NCBI GenBank assembly: GCA_022315425.1 | Contig: JAIUPT010000029.1 | Coordinates: 620,001-684,000 of the forward strand | Length of the DNA stretch: 64,000 nt | Origin: Pseudevernia furfuracea | Taxonomy: Eukaryota > Ascomycota > Lecanoromycetes > Lecanorales > Parmeliaceae | Direction: 5' to 3' | Shown here: positions 21,950 through 33,752 of the stretch, piece by piece | Layout: each line of letters opens with the position of its first letter | How positions within the stretch are numbered: position 1 is the first letter of the stretch | Position numbers and translations under genes: made by a program | The notes under the pieces: model-generated | Told to the model about the DNA's origin: nothing | The model's database searches: none | The model's input: only the letters and a program-made list of their open reading frames with translations

Positions 21950-23102
21950 ATGATAGTAGTTTTAGAATCGTTAGTCAGCTTATCAAAGCAGCGATTCTAC
22001 TTATCAAGACTATTCTTCTCGAAGAGACGTTTCACAGTAAACACTTTCGGCTTCGTCGATACAGCGTCAAATGACTACTGAATCAAGTTATCAGCAGCAA
22101 AACGCGTACGATTCTCGTTAATCTTTTCAGTCTGTTAGTAACAATTAGAATAGCTATTAGTCTGATCGTGTCTCATATCGATTTAAAGAAGACTATCAGT
22201 CTGCTATTAATCGATTCTTTTAATCACGAGAGTAAAAGACTTATCAAGTCTTACTCGAAAAAGCAAAGAAGTAGAAAGACTAATATTCGAATTTCTTCGA
22301 CGATGATTCTAATAGTTTTTATAACGATTTTGATAACGAGCAGAAGAATAACGATTAGACTTACTTTAGTCTTAAATATGATAATACGAAATCGAAAATC
22401 AACTTCATCGACTCGTCGTTATTAAAGTATTCTTGTTAACGATGTTATCGAAAGTTCAAGTCTAGAAATAGGCTCTTTCGTTATCTCAAAGAGCAATATT
22501 AAAACTTGAAACGAAATTTCAAGCTTTCTGCTTAGGGTTCTGTCGACGCTCATTTTACGAAATTAATTTTCAGATCTTATAATTATGCTACGAAAGCTGT
22601 TACGAAAGTAGTTCTCACGTTAAGAATCATTAAGTTTATTATTTTAATATCGTCTGAATATGAATAAGAAATCGTCTTTCGCGAGTTTCAGCACACTAAG
22701 ACAGATGCTCGTCTGACTTCGAAATCTATTAACATAGAAGTCTATCTGAATTCGAAATGCTCTATCACTCTCGATGATCGTGCTTTGTTAGCATTTCTAT
22801 TAGACTTTCAACGACGAATTCAAAAGTAAGCGTCTTTTATATCGATACGAGACTACGATAACAAGATCATCAACGTCACGAAGTATATTCTTATAGATTT
22901 GTACTTTTTAGAAACTCTTAGTGACACAGAATCTAATAATATAGAAGAATCTACTCTTGTTAAGATGCAGATAAAAGTTCATCTTACGAATAATCTTAAG
23001 GTCAATATGTTGATTGAAACGAATATATTTATATCGCACAAGTTTCTGCTAGACTGCGCTTTTTAATTAGTTATTATAAATAGTTGTTAAAACGTTAAGA
23101 TT
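21950..23102 (+). pseudogene. Ty3/gypsy G2 relic, first half (zinc finger and protease)
   Basis: Part of a gypsy polyprotein interrupted at 23102 by the Copia C/D composite. A Gln/Ser/Tyr-rich region (to about 22400) is followed by a Cys/His finger-like segment (RCYRKFKSRNRLFRYLKEQY, about 22437-22500). The retropepsin box is near 22747-22790 (LNSKCSITLDDRALL, where active proteases have D-T-G). Then comes VNMLIETNIFI, matching NLRAKMLIEINIL in G1. No gag capsid segment or 5' LTR was found. The frame resumes at 31948 without loss: the joint reads Q-N-V-K-I-F-T-R once the insert and one AGATT are removed. Confidence 0.65.
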
Positions 23103-23224
23103 TGTCAAAATTCGGGTCACGTGACATGGTCACGTGATGCGCTAAGGCGCATCCTCATAGTCGCTCTTTACTCTCGTAGCATTTTATAGTTAACAACTAA
23201 GTGTTCTATCATCTATTCTTGACA
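23103..23224 (+). repeat. Copia LTR, left end of composite C/D
   Basis: 122 bases, TGTCA...TGACA, followed by a mutated primer site GGTTATGAGCTCGAGC. Confidence 0.95.
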
Positions 23225-25160
23225 GGTTATGAGCTCGAGCTTGCTCGGCGACTGTTTCACTTATATTTTATGTCTATCAGAGTCACAGTGATCTCTAAGC
23301 ATTACGAGTTCATCGCAATGAACATCGCGACAGCTATGAGACTCTGTTTTTTAATCTTCTTGAGATGGACATTGCCCCTCTATAAAATGATCGTCTTTGG
23401 AATTCGAGAGGCTGGGAGCCCTATCGCAAATCGATTCGCGACATATCGAATTTAATCGAACGTCGAACGCCGAACTCGCCATACGACCGTGCGATCGAAT
23501 TTCACTAAGGTCTCTGAAATATTGTTAGCTTTTCTGCGTGAGACACGTTAAACACGCTCAACGAGAACATTTCTCTCGTGATGTATATCGCTTTAACGTT
23601 GATGAAGCGTTTACGTGAATCGAATCAATTATAACGACTTAAGAGACTGAACTTCAGCATCAAATCGTCTGATCACACTTCAGAGTTGATTAGTTATCGA
23701 TAAACCTTCACTTAGAGCGCGTATACGTCTGTTGAGAGTCAAAACAACAAGAATTTCTTGTTGAGATAGATCTTTCGACCTTATAAGTTCTCTGAAGAAG
23801 AGAACTGAGACCCAGTCATCGAATTCTTTTCATCGTCATTCGACTTTATTCTATTATCGAATATAATTTTATCTCACGACGATAGTCATCGAAGCGACTA
23901 TTCTAGATTCGAGTCTCTATCGAAGACTCAGCATAAGAAGAACGTTATTCCCCTTCGAAGATTTACACGTCTTTAGTAATTGTCTTCGATATAGTTTCAG
24001 CGGAAATCAGATCAATTCAAATCTTTCTTATTTCTAAGTACCTTTCATCTCAATAACATCGTTCGTATCTATCGAAGATTTAAGTATAAGCACTTCTTAT
24101 TTCTCATGCAAGAACTCGAAGATTAATAATAAAAGTTGTTAAATATCGATAAGATTCTCGAGAACTCTGACGAAGATTAAAGCATCTATTTCACTCTCAC
24201 TGCTTCCGCGAACGTTAATAATATCGACTTTCAATTCGAAGTTAGCGAAGATATTCTTAATGCCTTAAGTGATATTAAGTTATTCGATCTTCGTGTCAAA
24301 AGTTCTCTGAATCTCACTTCTTCGACTTCGACTTCTTCGATTTCAAGGCCTTCGTTCTCTATCGCCTCAGTTATTTCTTAAGCTGAGTCTTTCGTTTGAG
24401 CACCATCGTCGTTATTATTCACATCGTACGTGCCGCTTTCAGAAACCTTCTTAATAATTCTTAGCCTCTATAATCGACGAAGAATCAAGCGCATAAGACG
24501 TCGTAAGAAACATGTCAGCTTTAGTAGTTTTAGCGATTAACTCTCTCGAAGAGAGAAGCGCTTTTTCTCTAAACTCTATTATTATTTTAAAGTTCAATCT
24601 GGGATATCGTCGATGAAAGCAGAATATTAACAATTAATTGATTCTTAACAATCTTATTTTCTTTAATGCGATCATCAGTTATAGAATCTATATCGTTATC
24701 TTTTATCGTCTCGAAGATAACGATCGCGAACTCGTCGAAGTCGAATTCGACGATAAAGACTCTCAGATTATACTCGATATTCTAATCAAGAACTATTAAT
24801 CTAAGAGCACGAATCTCTATAGGAAATTAATGCGTCGAATATTCGATCTTATTCTTAAAGAAGAGAGAGTTCATTAATACGAAAAGAACTTTCGTAAGAT
24901 CATCTTCGACATCATCAGCCTTCATAAATCCCTCGTTATTTCGAAGCCTCTACGAATTCTAATTTTCCTTATGAGACTTGACGACTCTTACGACATATTC
25001 GAGTCAAGTTACATTTAAAATCATGATCTCTTTAAGAACAAGTTCGTCAAGTTTCAAGAGATTGTCGTGACCGCCGTGAACGAAGAAGTCAGAATCTCCT
25101 CACCCGAGTCGTCGTAGATTCAGACTGCTCTCGTCATTCTTTCGCGAATCGTTCGATGTT
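23225..25160 (+). pseudogene. Copia copy C interior: leader, gag, start of protease
   Basis: Leader with one 120-bp unit, then a decayed gag matching copy D (the region that is deleted in copy B, about 24660-24900, is present). The sequence passes directly from gag near 25085 (GTGAACGAAGAAGTCAGAATCTCC) to the protease active-site region (GTAGATTCAGACTGCTCTCG, 25117-25136). About 550 bp that lie between these points in D and E are missing, so there is a second internal deletion. It ends at the middle LTR. Confidence 0.75.
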
Positions 25161-25282
25161 TGTCAAAATTCGGGTCACGTGACATGGTCACGTGATGCGT
25201 TAAGGTGCATTCTCATAGTCGCTCTTTACTCTCGTAGCATTCTATAGTTAACAACTAAGTGTTCTATCACCTATTCTTGACA
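25161..25282 (+). repeat. Copia LTR, middle of composite C/D
   Basis: 122 bases; 3' end of unit C and 5' end of unit D at once. It has GATGCGTTAAGGTGCATT where the others have the perfect hairpin, so three C-to-T changes hit the stem. Confidence 0.95.
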
Positions 25283-27640
25283 GGTTATGAGCTCGGACTT
25301 GCTCGGCGACTGTTTCACTTATATTCTATGTCTATCAGAGTCATAGTGACCTTTAAGCATTACGAGTTTATCGCAATGAACGTCGCGATAGCTATGAGAC
25401 TCTGTTTTTTAATCTTCTTGAGATGGGTATTGTTTTCTATAAAATGATCGTCTTTGAAATTTAAAAGGCTGAGAGTTCTATCGCAAATCGATTCGCGACA
25501 TATCGAATCTAATCGAACGTCGAACGTCGAACTCGTTATACGATCGTGCGATCGAATTTCACTAAGGTCTCTAAAATATTGTCAGCTTCCCTGCGTGAAA
25601 CACGTTAAACACGCTCAACGAGAATATTTCTTTCGCGATATATATCGCTTCAGCGTTGATAAAGCGTTTACGTGAATCGAATCAATTATAACGACTCAAG
25701 AGGCTGAACTTCAGCATCAAATCGTCTAATCACACTTTAGAGTTGATTAGTTATCGACAAACCTTTACTCAGAGCGCGTATACGTCTACTGAGGATTAAA
25801 ACAATAAGAATTTCTTGTTAAGATAGATCTTTCGATCTCACAAGTTCTCTAAAGAAGAGAGCTGAGGCTCAGTTATCGACAAACCTTCACTCAGAGCGCG
25901 TATACGTCTATTAAGAGTCAAAACAACAAGAATTTCTTATTAAGATAGATCTTTCGATCTCACAAGTTCTCTAAAGAAGAGGACTGAGACTCAGCCATCG
26001 AATTCTCTTTATCGTCATTCGACTTTATTCTGTTATCGAATATAACTTTATTTCACGACGGTAGTCATCGAAGCGACTATTCTAAATTCGAGTCTCTGTC
26101 GAAGACTCAGTATAAGAAGAACGTTATTCTTCTTCGAAGGTCTGCACGTCTTCAATAATTGTCTTCGATACAGTCTCAGCGAAAATTAGATCAATTCAAA
26201 TCTTTCTTGTCTCTAAGTACCTTTTATCTCAATAACATCGTTCGTATCTATCGAAGATTTAAGTATAAGCACTTCTTATTTCTCGTATAAGAACTCGAAG
26301 ATTAACAGCAAAAGTTGTTAGATATCGATAAGACTCTCGAGAACTCTAACGGAGATTAGAGCATCTATTTCACTCTCACTACTTTCGCGGACGTTAATAG
26401 TGTTGACTTTTAATTCGAAGTCAGCGAAGACACTCTTAGTGTCTTAAATAACATTAAGTTATTCGATCTTCGTGTCAAAAACTCTCTGAATCTCACTTCT
26501 TCGACTTCGACTTCTTCGACTTTAAGATCTTCGTTCTCTATCGTCTCTCTCATCTCAGTTGCCTCTCAAGCTGAGTCTTTCGTTTGAGTATTATCGTCGT
26601 TATTATTTATATCGTACGTGTCGCCCTTAGAAATCTTCTTAGCAACTCTTAGTATTTATAATCGACGGAGAATCAAGCGTATAAGGCGTCGTAAGAAATA
26701 TATTAGTCTTAGTAGTTTTAGCGATTAACTCTCTCGAAGAAGAAAGCGCTTTTTCTCTAAACTTTATTGTTATTTTGAAGTTCAATCTAAGATATCGTCG
26801 ATGAAAGTAGAATATTAATAATTGATTAATGCTTAATAATCTTGTTTTCTTTAATGCGATTATTAGTTATAGAGTCTATATCGCTATCTTTTATCGTCTC
26901 GAAAATAGCGATCGCGAACTCGTCGAAGTCGAATTCGACGATAAAGATTCTTAGATTATGCTCGATGTTTTAATCAAGAATTATTAGTCTAAGAATACGA
27001 ATCTCTATAGGAAATTAATGCGTCGAATATTCGATCTTATTCTTAAAGAAGAGAGAGTTCATTAATACGAAAAGAACTTTCGTAAGATCATCTTCGACAT
27101 TATCAGTCTTCATAAATCTCTCGTTATTTCGAAGTCTTTACGAATTCTAATTTTTCTTATAAAACTTGACGACTCTTACGACATATTCGAGTTAAGTTAT
27201 ATTTAAAATCATGATCTCTTTAAGAACAAGTTCGTCAAGTTTTAAGAGGTTGTCGTGATCGTCGTAAACGAAGAAGTTAGAATCTTCTTCAAAGAAGAAG
27301 AATTGATTATATATATCGTTCGTAACGATAAGAACAAAGATAAACAAGTTACTTTTAATAATCTCGACGACTCTGATATTAATCGTGAGATCTGTTTTTC
27401 GTGTAAGACAGCTAATCGTAAATTTAGATATCTCTTTATCAAATGCTGAATTAAGTTCTCTTATTTTAAGTCTAAGAAATTCATAACGAAAGAGAAAAAG
27501 AAGAAGAAGATAAAGATCTTCGACTTCGAGAATAAATTCTTAAATAATAAGCGTAAGCGTATCGAAGAGACGTCTTTTAATGTCTCTGCTTCAGAAGAGA
27601 ACGATTATCTTAATATTAATTATATCTTTCTGAAGGAACT
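25283..27640 (+). pseudogene. Copia copy D leader and gag relic
   Basis: Mutated primer site (GGTTATGAGCTCGGAC), leader with two 120-bp units (about 25750-25990), then gag, heavily decayed. The knuckle is kept as CFSCKTANRKFRYLFIKC at 27393-27446, with the same C-x2-C-x8-x-x4-C spacing but the His changed to Tyr by a C-to-T change. The Gag core lost in copy B is present (about 26855-27100). Confidence 0.7.
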
Positions 27641-29140
27641 AAACTTCATTATACACTATTCGAATATTAACTCGAACGACTTCAATATTCCCGATACGGC
27701 TGATAATCAAGTCATTAATCTAATCATTACGAAAGTTCTCGAATATAGTTTCATAACTGCGAATTTCGTGAATCTTCTTACTCGAATCGTCGTAGATTCA
27801 AATTACTTTCGTTATTCTTTCGCGAATTGTTCGATATTTATTATCTACGAAAAGATTTATTCTCGATCGATTAAGAACATCGAGAGAAGCGAAGTGCAGT
27901 CTTAAGACTGTAACATTATTAGTCTCGACTGTGTGATTAGAGAAGAATATGTGATAATCACTTTACGAAATATCTTATATATGTTCGATATAAGCGTCAA
28001 TCTTCTCTCGATCGATAAACTTTTAAACTTCGATATCGCTGTCTCTTTTTATAAGATAAAGTGCACTCTTATTAAGAACGATCTAAAGCTTATCGATACT
28101 CGTAATCGTGATCTCTTCTTTTTTGAATCTCTGACAGAGTCGAAATAGTACTCTGATCGCTTATAATGTGCTCTCGAATCTCATTTATTAACTCTGATAT
28201 ACTCGTATAAGTTATTTGAGTCAAAACAATCTGAACAAGCTCTCAAATATGATCGTTAAAATGAACTTCATCAAGAACATTGCGGAGGAGTACATCTACG
28301 AATGTTATATTATGAGACGTTAGAAGACTATCTCTTATGATAGTCTCATAGAGTTAGAAACGCAGTCTGGCGAATTTGTTTATAATAATCTTATAGAGTC
28401 TTTATTCTCTATTAAATTTAATGACTACAGATACTTTATAATATTTAAGAATAATTTCATCTTTTACTCTAAAGTGTACTGTATTCGTTATAAGAATAAA
28501 ACGTTTGTCATGTTCTTACGTTTTAAAGTCTTTCTAGAATTACGAGACTATAAGATCTATCGTATTCGTCTCGACAATAAAAAAGAATATATATTCAAGA
28601 CCTTCTTAAATTATCTTCTTTAATACGGAATCAGATAGAAGCTCACTATATCTAAGAACTTCGAAATAAACGAGACGATCGAACGTTTTAAGTAGATCTT
28701 ACTGTATAAGATATATCTTATACTATTAAGTTCTCAGCTCAACAAGTCTTTCTAACTCGAAATCGTGATCATTATTAATTATTTAATTTTGCGATCCCTC
28801 AACGTTCGAATCATTGTAACGTTATTTAAGACTTTTTATTATCGAAAGTTTATTTTATCTTATCTGCGAACGATTAATTTCGTCGTCTATGCGTTAAAGC
28901 GTATTTAAAAGAAACTCGTAAATAAAAGCGAAAAGTATATCCTTCTGAGATATAAAGAAAAGTTCATTTTTCGTCTATATAATCTCATCAAGAAGAAGAT
29001 TATTCGAGTTAATAATATTCACTTCGTTAAAAAGCGTTTCTTAATTATAAACTTTCAAGAAAAGACGAACGTTTATAAGTTCTCGATCAAGCGATAACGT
29101 CTTTATATATTAATATTCGTTATAGAGAAGACACTTAATG
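27641..29140 (+). pseudogene. Copia copy D protease and integrase relic
   Basis: Protease box VVDSNYFRYSF near 27790-27825 (two active-site region residues lost), then LRNILYMFDISVNLLSIDKL in the 71-codon piece 27933-28148. Integrase follows (about 28200-29140) with RIRLDNKKEY for the second catalytic Asp and NETIERFKQ for the Glu. Many TAA/TAG stops at Gln codons. Confidence 0.7.
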
Positions 29141-31083
29141 AATAGCGTATTACTAATATTTCGAAAGATATTATTCTTATTATAAAGCCCTCAACGACTG
29201 CATCTGTATCTACAATAAATAGATTAAGATCAAATTTTTTATAATCAGTTGAAAAGTAGACGTCTACATTAAAGCCCTCGTCTCTCGTACGAGTCGTATC
29301 ATCGATCGCATTCGCGCGAATCTCTCGATTAATTGTTATATTATTAACTGTCGAAAGAATAACTCGTTCTCTCACTGTCGTCGAAATGATTCGCGAAGAT
29401 CTCGAGTTAAGTGCGATTTAAAGAGTACTTCTTGATCATTTCGACATTACGATTTCGAATCTATGAGATCTATTATCTGATTCTCTCTCGAGAACATTCG
29501 CGATCTTTACGTTATTAACGAATCATGTTAATAAGTCGAATATTTTCGAGTCGACGATCTATCAACAGACTATTTTTAATCAATTCTCTCGTATACACTG
29601 AGAGCTCGTTATATAAGACGAATATAAATCTCTTATAAACAATAATATTTGATGTCTGGTTCAGACGTCTTTAGATGCTTATATTTTGAGAGATCGTTGA
29701 GTCTATATCGTGAAGCGAGGTCTCGTTGAGAAAGTTCCTCGTTATAAGACTCGCTGAGTGATTCGAGAATTCGAATAGTAGAAGGGTCGTGACTATTATA
29801 ACACGTTCGTCTTAGTGATTAAGTTTATGAGTTATAAGACGATCTTTGCTTTGACAGCGGTTCTAAACTAAGACGTAAAACAAATAAACGTCAAAATCGT
29901 CTTTCTCTACGATAACGTTTAAGAGACGATTTATGTGCGACAGTTCGATGATTTCAATAAGAACAACATTAAAGTTTATAAGCTAAATAAGACTCTTTAT
30001 GAACTTAAGTAATCTCTTAGAATTTGATATCAATACTTCTCGAAGTATATAAAGAAATTCGAATTGATACTTATCGAATCGAACGAGAGTGTCTTTATGA
30101 ACGTTAAAAAGAGCATTATTATAGCTCTCTATATGAATAATATATTAATTATCGACCTTAACAAAATCGATATTCAGCGTATCAAAAAGGTTCTTAATAA
30201 CAAGTTTCACATATTCGACTTGAAACCTTACGTCTATTATTTAGACATGATCGTTAAAAGAGATCGTGTCGTCGATATTCTTCGTTTAAGATAAGCAGTC
30301 TATGTCACTCGTTTCTTAAAGCATTTTAACTATTAAAGTTTTAATTCAATCTTTACGTCTCTAAAAATTAATCGCAAACTACAATCTGTGAAAGAGAACT
30401 ATATTACCTCGAGAAAGCTATACGAAAACTATTAATCTATCGTGAGATCCCTTATGTATATCATATTAAAAACTCGTTTTGATATCGTCTATACTATCTC
30501 TCTTATCAGTCGCTATTCAATTAATTCGACTCAGACACACTAGAATACAATGATTCGAATCTTTCGATATCTTAGAGACACGATACACTACGAACTTGTA
30601 TACAAAGAATCTCTTCAAGCTCTCATCGAGTACATCGATTTCGATTGAATTAACGACTCGACTCGAAGATCTATCTTCGACTACATATTCAACGTCGATA
30701 GCGACGTCATTAACTAATTATCAAAGCGTAAAGTCATCGTCGCGTTATTTACTTGCGAAGTCGAGTATATCGATCAAAAGTTGATTATTAAAGAAGTTAT
30801 TTAATTAAAAACTCTTCTCAATCAACTTCTGCGGCTCCGAGACTCTGACTCGAAGATCATTATAATCTTCGACGACAATTAGGGCGCAATTGCCCTCGTC
30901 AAGAACGCTTAATTTTATACCCGCATCAAGCACATTGATATCGCTTATCATTTCGTGCGTGAAAAAGTCAATGACGACATCGTGAACATGCAATTCGTAT
31001 TCACGAATAAACAAATAATCGACGATCTCATCAAAGCCCTCTGTCTCGACAAATTCGTTATCTTTCGCGATGTTCTTGAGATG
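29141..31083 (+). pseudogene. Copia copy D reverse transcriptase and RNase H relic
   Basis: The RT box reads ALYMNNILII within 30064-30294, so both Asp of YVDD became Asn. RNase H follows: SISRYSINSTQTH-like segment near 30505, CEVEYIDQKLIIKEVI near 30755-30800, and HIDIAYHFVREKV near 30930-30970. This His/Asp-rich string is the usual Copia RNase H end. RT is more decayed than in copy B. Confidence 0.75.
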
Positions 31084-31825
31084 AAATCAGTCTCAAAACA
31101 TCTTCTCAGCGTCAAAGACTAACCCTCAACGCTCTTGCTTCTAATCTAAAGTCGTTAGTTTCAAAGGAGTAACGCTATTCACCTTGCCTATGAACGTCAA
31201 ATCTTTAATATTCTTTCGATGTCTCTTGTCTCAAATCCTTAACATCTTTTCGACGTCTTATTTCAGCGTCTTCTTACTTCAATTTAAAGTTGCCGACTTC
31301 AGGGGAGACGTCTATCAAACCCTCAGCCTCTTTCGAATCTTATGTATCTATTCTTGAACTGCCGCAACTGTCGCTGGCGTGTCGCCCTTATTCGGTTTAC
31401 CATCATGGCCCCTGGATGGATGTCATACCCTCGGACCTCGTTTAGGTCTCGTTCGGCGCCTCAGCGCTGAATTTCGTCGCTATCACACGCTCGATCGCTG
31501 CTGTAGTCAGTTATGAGGTTTTCTTTCACTGCTTCTTGTTTCATTTCCTCATATATTTATCGACCTCGTTTTGATAGAAATTTGATGTGCATTAGGTCTA
31601 TTTCAAAGAAAACTTTCAAAAAACCGTCTTTTTTCGGAAAATGAAAGTTTTGTATAAAGAACCAAAACGGATTTTTACATGTCTTCGAATTTGACATAGT
31701 CGTTTTCAGAACTTGATTTCTTCACTTTTGTGAACCGGATTTCGCGCTAACCCGATTGAGGTTTTTTGCGTCGCGAAGTGCGAAAATCGTATTTTCGTAT
31801 GTTTGAGTATGCGAGCGAAGGGGAG
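31084..31825 (+). other. Copia copy D 3' non-coding region with a 308-bp subfamily segment
   Basis: Includes about 308 bp (31209-31517) that are also in copy F but absent from A, B and E. The joint in the short forms lies at a TTTCTTTC repeat, so the short forms probably arose by deletion. Within it, 31365-31500 is notably little decayed (ATCATGGCCCCTGGATGG). Only one unit of the 30-bp FDIVVFRTW-coding duplication is present here. A polypurine tract (GAAGGGGAG) precedes the LTR. Confidence 0.75.
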
Positions 31826-31947
31826 TGTCAAAATTCGGGTCACGTGACATGGTCACGTGATGCGCTAAGGCGCATCCTCATAGTCGCTCTTTACTCTCGT
31901 AGCATTCTATAGTTAACAACTAAGTGTTCTACCACCTATTCTTGACA
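31826..31947 (+). repeat. Copia LTR, right end of composite C/D
   Basis: 122 bases, near-perfect LTR with an intact hairpin; followed by target duplication AGATT. Confidence 0.95.
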
Positions 31948-33630
31948 AGATTTTTACTCGTTCTATCACAAAGTCTCACTCTCAAATCAAACGAATTATA
32001 AAGACAAAATCAGCCCTCACTCTATTATCGAGCACAGTGACGAATATCTCAGTTAATTACAATAACACGCTTCTCGAAGATCGCGACTATCTATTCAAGT
32101 CTGAGCTTATTACTTTTCTTGATAAGAAAGAAGAAGTATTCGCTTATATAATTAATTTCTTTATGATCTTTGTGCAAGTTAGAAATTCTATCGAAGTATC
32201 GATCGTGCTTCTTAGAAATACTAGACTGAGTACTGTGATCGAATACGCCGTGAACGAATGTTATCAAGTATCTTATAAATCAGCAAGCTTAATAGTCTAT
32301 GACTGACGTATCTTAGATCGATCTGAGATAGCTATATTCTCTATTACAATTAATGTCGCGATTACGATAGATTTCAATCTTGAGAATTTACTCTCGAATG
32401 ACGTGACTATTTATAACAATAACGAAGCTTTTCGTATTCTCAGCTTCGTGATAACGAAATACGAAGATGTCTTTACGAATTTCGAAAACATTATAAATAT
32501 TTCAGAGAAATAGTGAATGTCAATTTCGCTGAAATCGAACGTCACAGCTAAGTCTTCGAAAGCCTATTCTTTAGATTATAAGAATCGTGAGATAATAGAC
32601 GTTACTTTTAACAAGCTGTAGCAGCAGAGAAAGCTTCGCTTTTTCACTTAATTAACCTCTTTTAACTAATCTTGCTTTGTGATTTGACGAGACACGTCAC
32701 AGGGCCGTAAGAGAAGAATTATTATTGATATTCGAGAACTTAATGTTATAATAGAAGATAACGACTATTTCTTATTCTTGCAGTCAGATATCATTACTTT
32801 AATAACAGAATATTCTTTTATCTCTACAATAAATAAAGTTGTCTGATTTTATTAATTCAATGTGAAGTATTCTAACAGGTACAAATTCATTATTGTTAGT
32901 TATCGTGAATAGAAAGAATCTAGCGTTGCGCTTATGAAATACAAAGAATCATTATCGTACGTGTAACGTTAGACTAATACTCTGTTACGCTCGCTTCGTG
33001 TCTTCGTACGTGTCTTCGTAAATAATATCATCATCTTTAATAAGACTCTTCAGAAATATATATCTTATCTTCGACGACTATTTCAGCTGCTTCGAGAGAA
33101 ACGAGTCTCTTTGACATCTATGAAATTCTTTTTGAGTTTCCTCTCTATAATGCTATTAGATTAACGTGTCGATTTTCTTGAGATATCAACAGTCGACGAG
33201 AAAATCAAGGCAATCACGTCGCTTCGATTTTCGTCAAGTCTTCGAGATCTGAAAATCTTTCTTGATCTAATAGAATAACTGCGAAATTTTATTTCTCGAT
33301 ACGCATAGCGAGTTTAGTTCTTATAGAAACGTAAGACTTCTCTTACTCAAACAATGATAGTTAAGTCTGTCTTAGATCAATCTAAAGTAGTCTTTATGAT
33401 AGTCTTTGCTTCTGTTACACCTTTTATAATTAAGAAGTAACTTACTAAATCAGCACGAAAACGATTCTTAATGTAATTATATTACGAGCCTATTCGAGAA
33501 GAAGTTTTCGCATTTTAGAATCTATAAAATACTTTTCGCGCACTTATCTTTCTAATACATTTCGATCGAAAGCGAAAACTATATATCGATATTAATGTCT
33601 TCAAGATATGAGAATTCGTAGTTATAATAT
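31948..33630 (+). pseudogene. Ty3/gypsy G2 relic, second half (reverse transcriptase)
   Basis: Continues the G2 frame after the C/D insert. The open piece 32037-32306 holds the spacer between protease and RT (LLEDRDYLFKSE, VFAYIINFFMIFVQVRNS, NTRLSTVIEYAVNECYQV). RT follows with stops: GRKRRIIIDIRELNVI near 32703-32750, FLFLQSDIITL, YKFIIVSYREQ, and the catalytic box VFVNNIIIF near 33015-33045, where both Asp are Asn. Next is MLLDQRVDFLEIST and LRDLKIFLDLIE, a segment typical of fungal gypsy RT. It breaks off at the start of RNase H (LYIDINVFK) where Copia copy E begins. Confidence 0.75.
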
Positions 33631-33752
33631 TGTCAAAATTCGGGTCACGTGACATGGTCACGTGATGCGCTAAGGCGCATCCTCATAGTCGCTCTTTACT
33701 CTCGTAGCATTCTATAATTAACAACTAAGTGTTCTATCACCTATTTTTGACA
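33631..33752 (+). repeat. Copia LTR, 5' LTR of copy E
   Basis: 122 bases, followed by an unmutated primer site GGTTATGAGCCCGGGC. Confidence 0.95.

Larger units (their letters stand above)
23098..31952 (+). mobile_element. Tandem Copia composite C/D with a single AGATT target duplication
   Basis: LTR (23103-23224), truncated interior of copy C (23225-25160), LTR (25161-25282), full interior of copy D (25283-31825), LTR (31826-31947). AGATT flanks the whole array (23098-23102 and 31948-31952), and there is no duplication around the middle LTR. Copy C ends inside the protease coding region (at GTTCGATGTT) exactly where the middle LTR begins. C and D share derived differences from B and E near their starts (GATTCGCGAC versus GACCCTCG), so they look like sister units. 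All three LTRs carry the GTTAAC variant. Confidence 0.85.
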
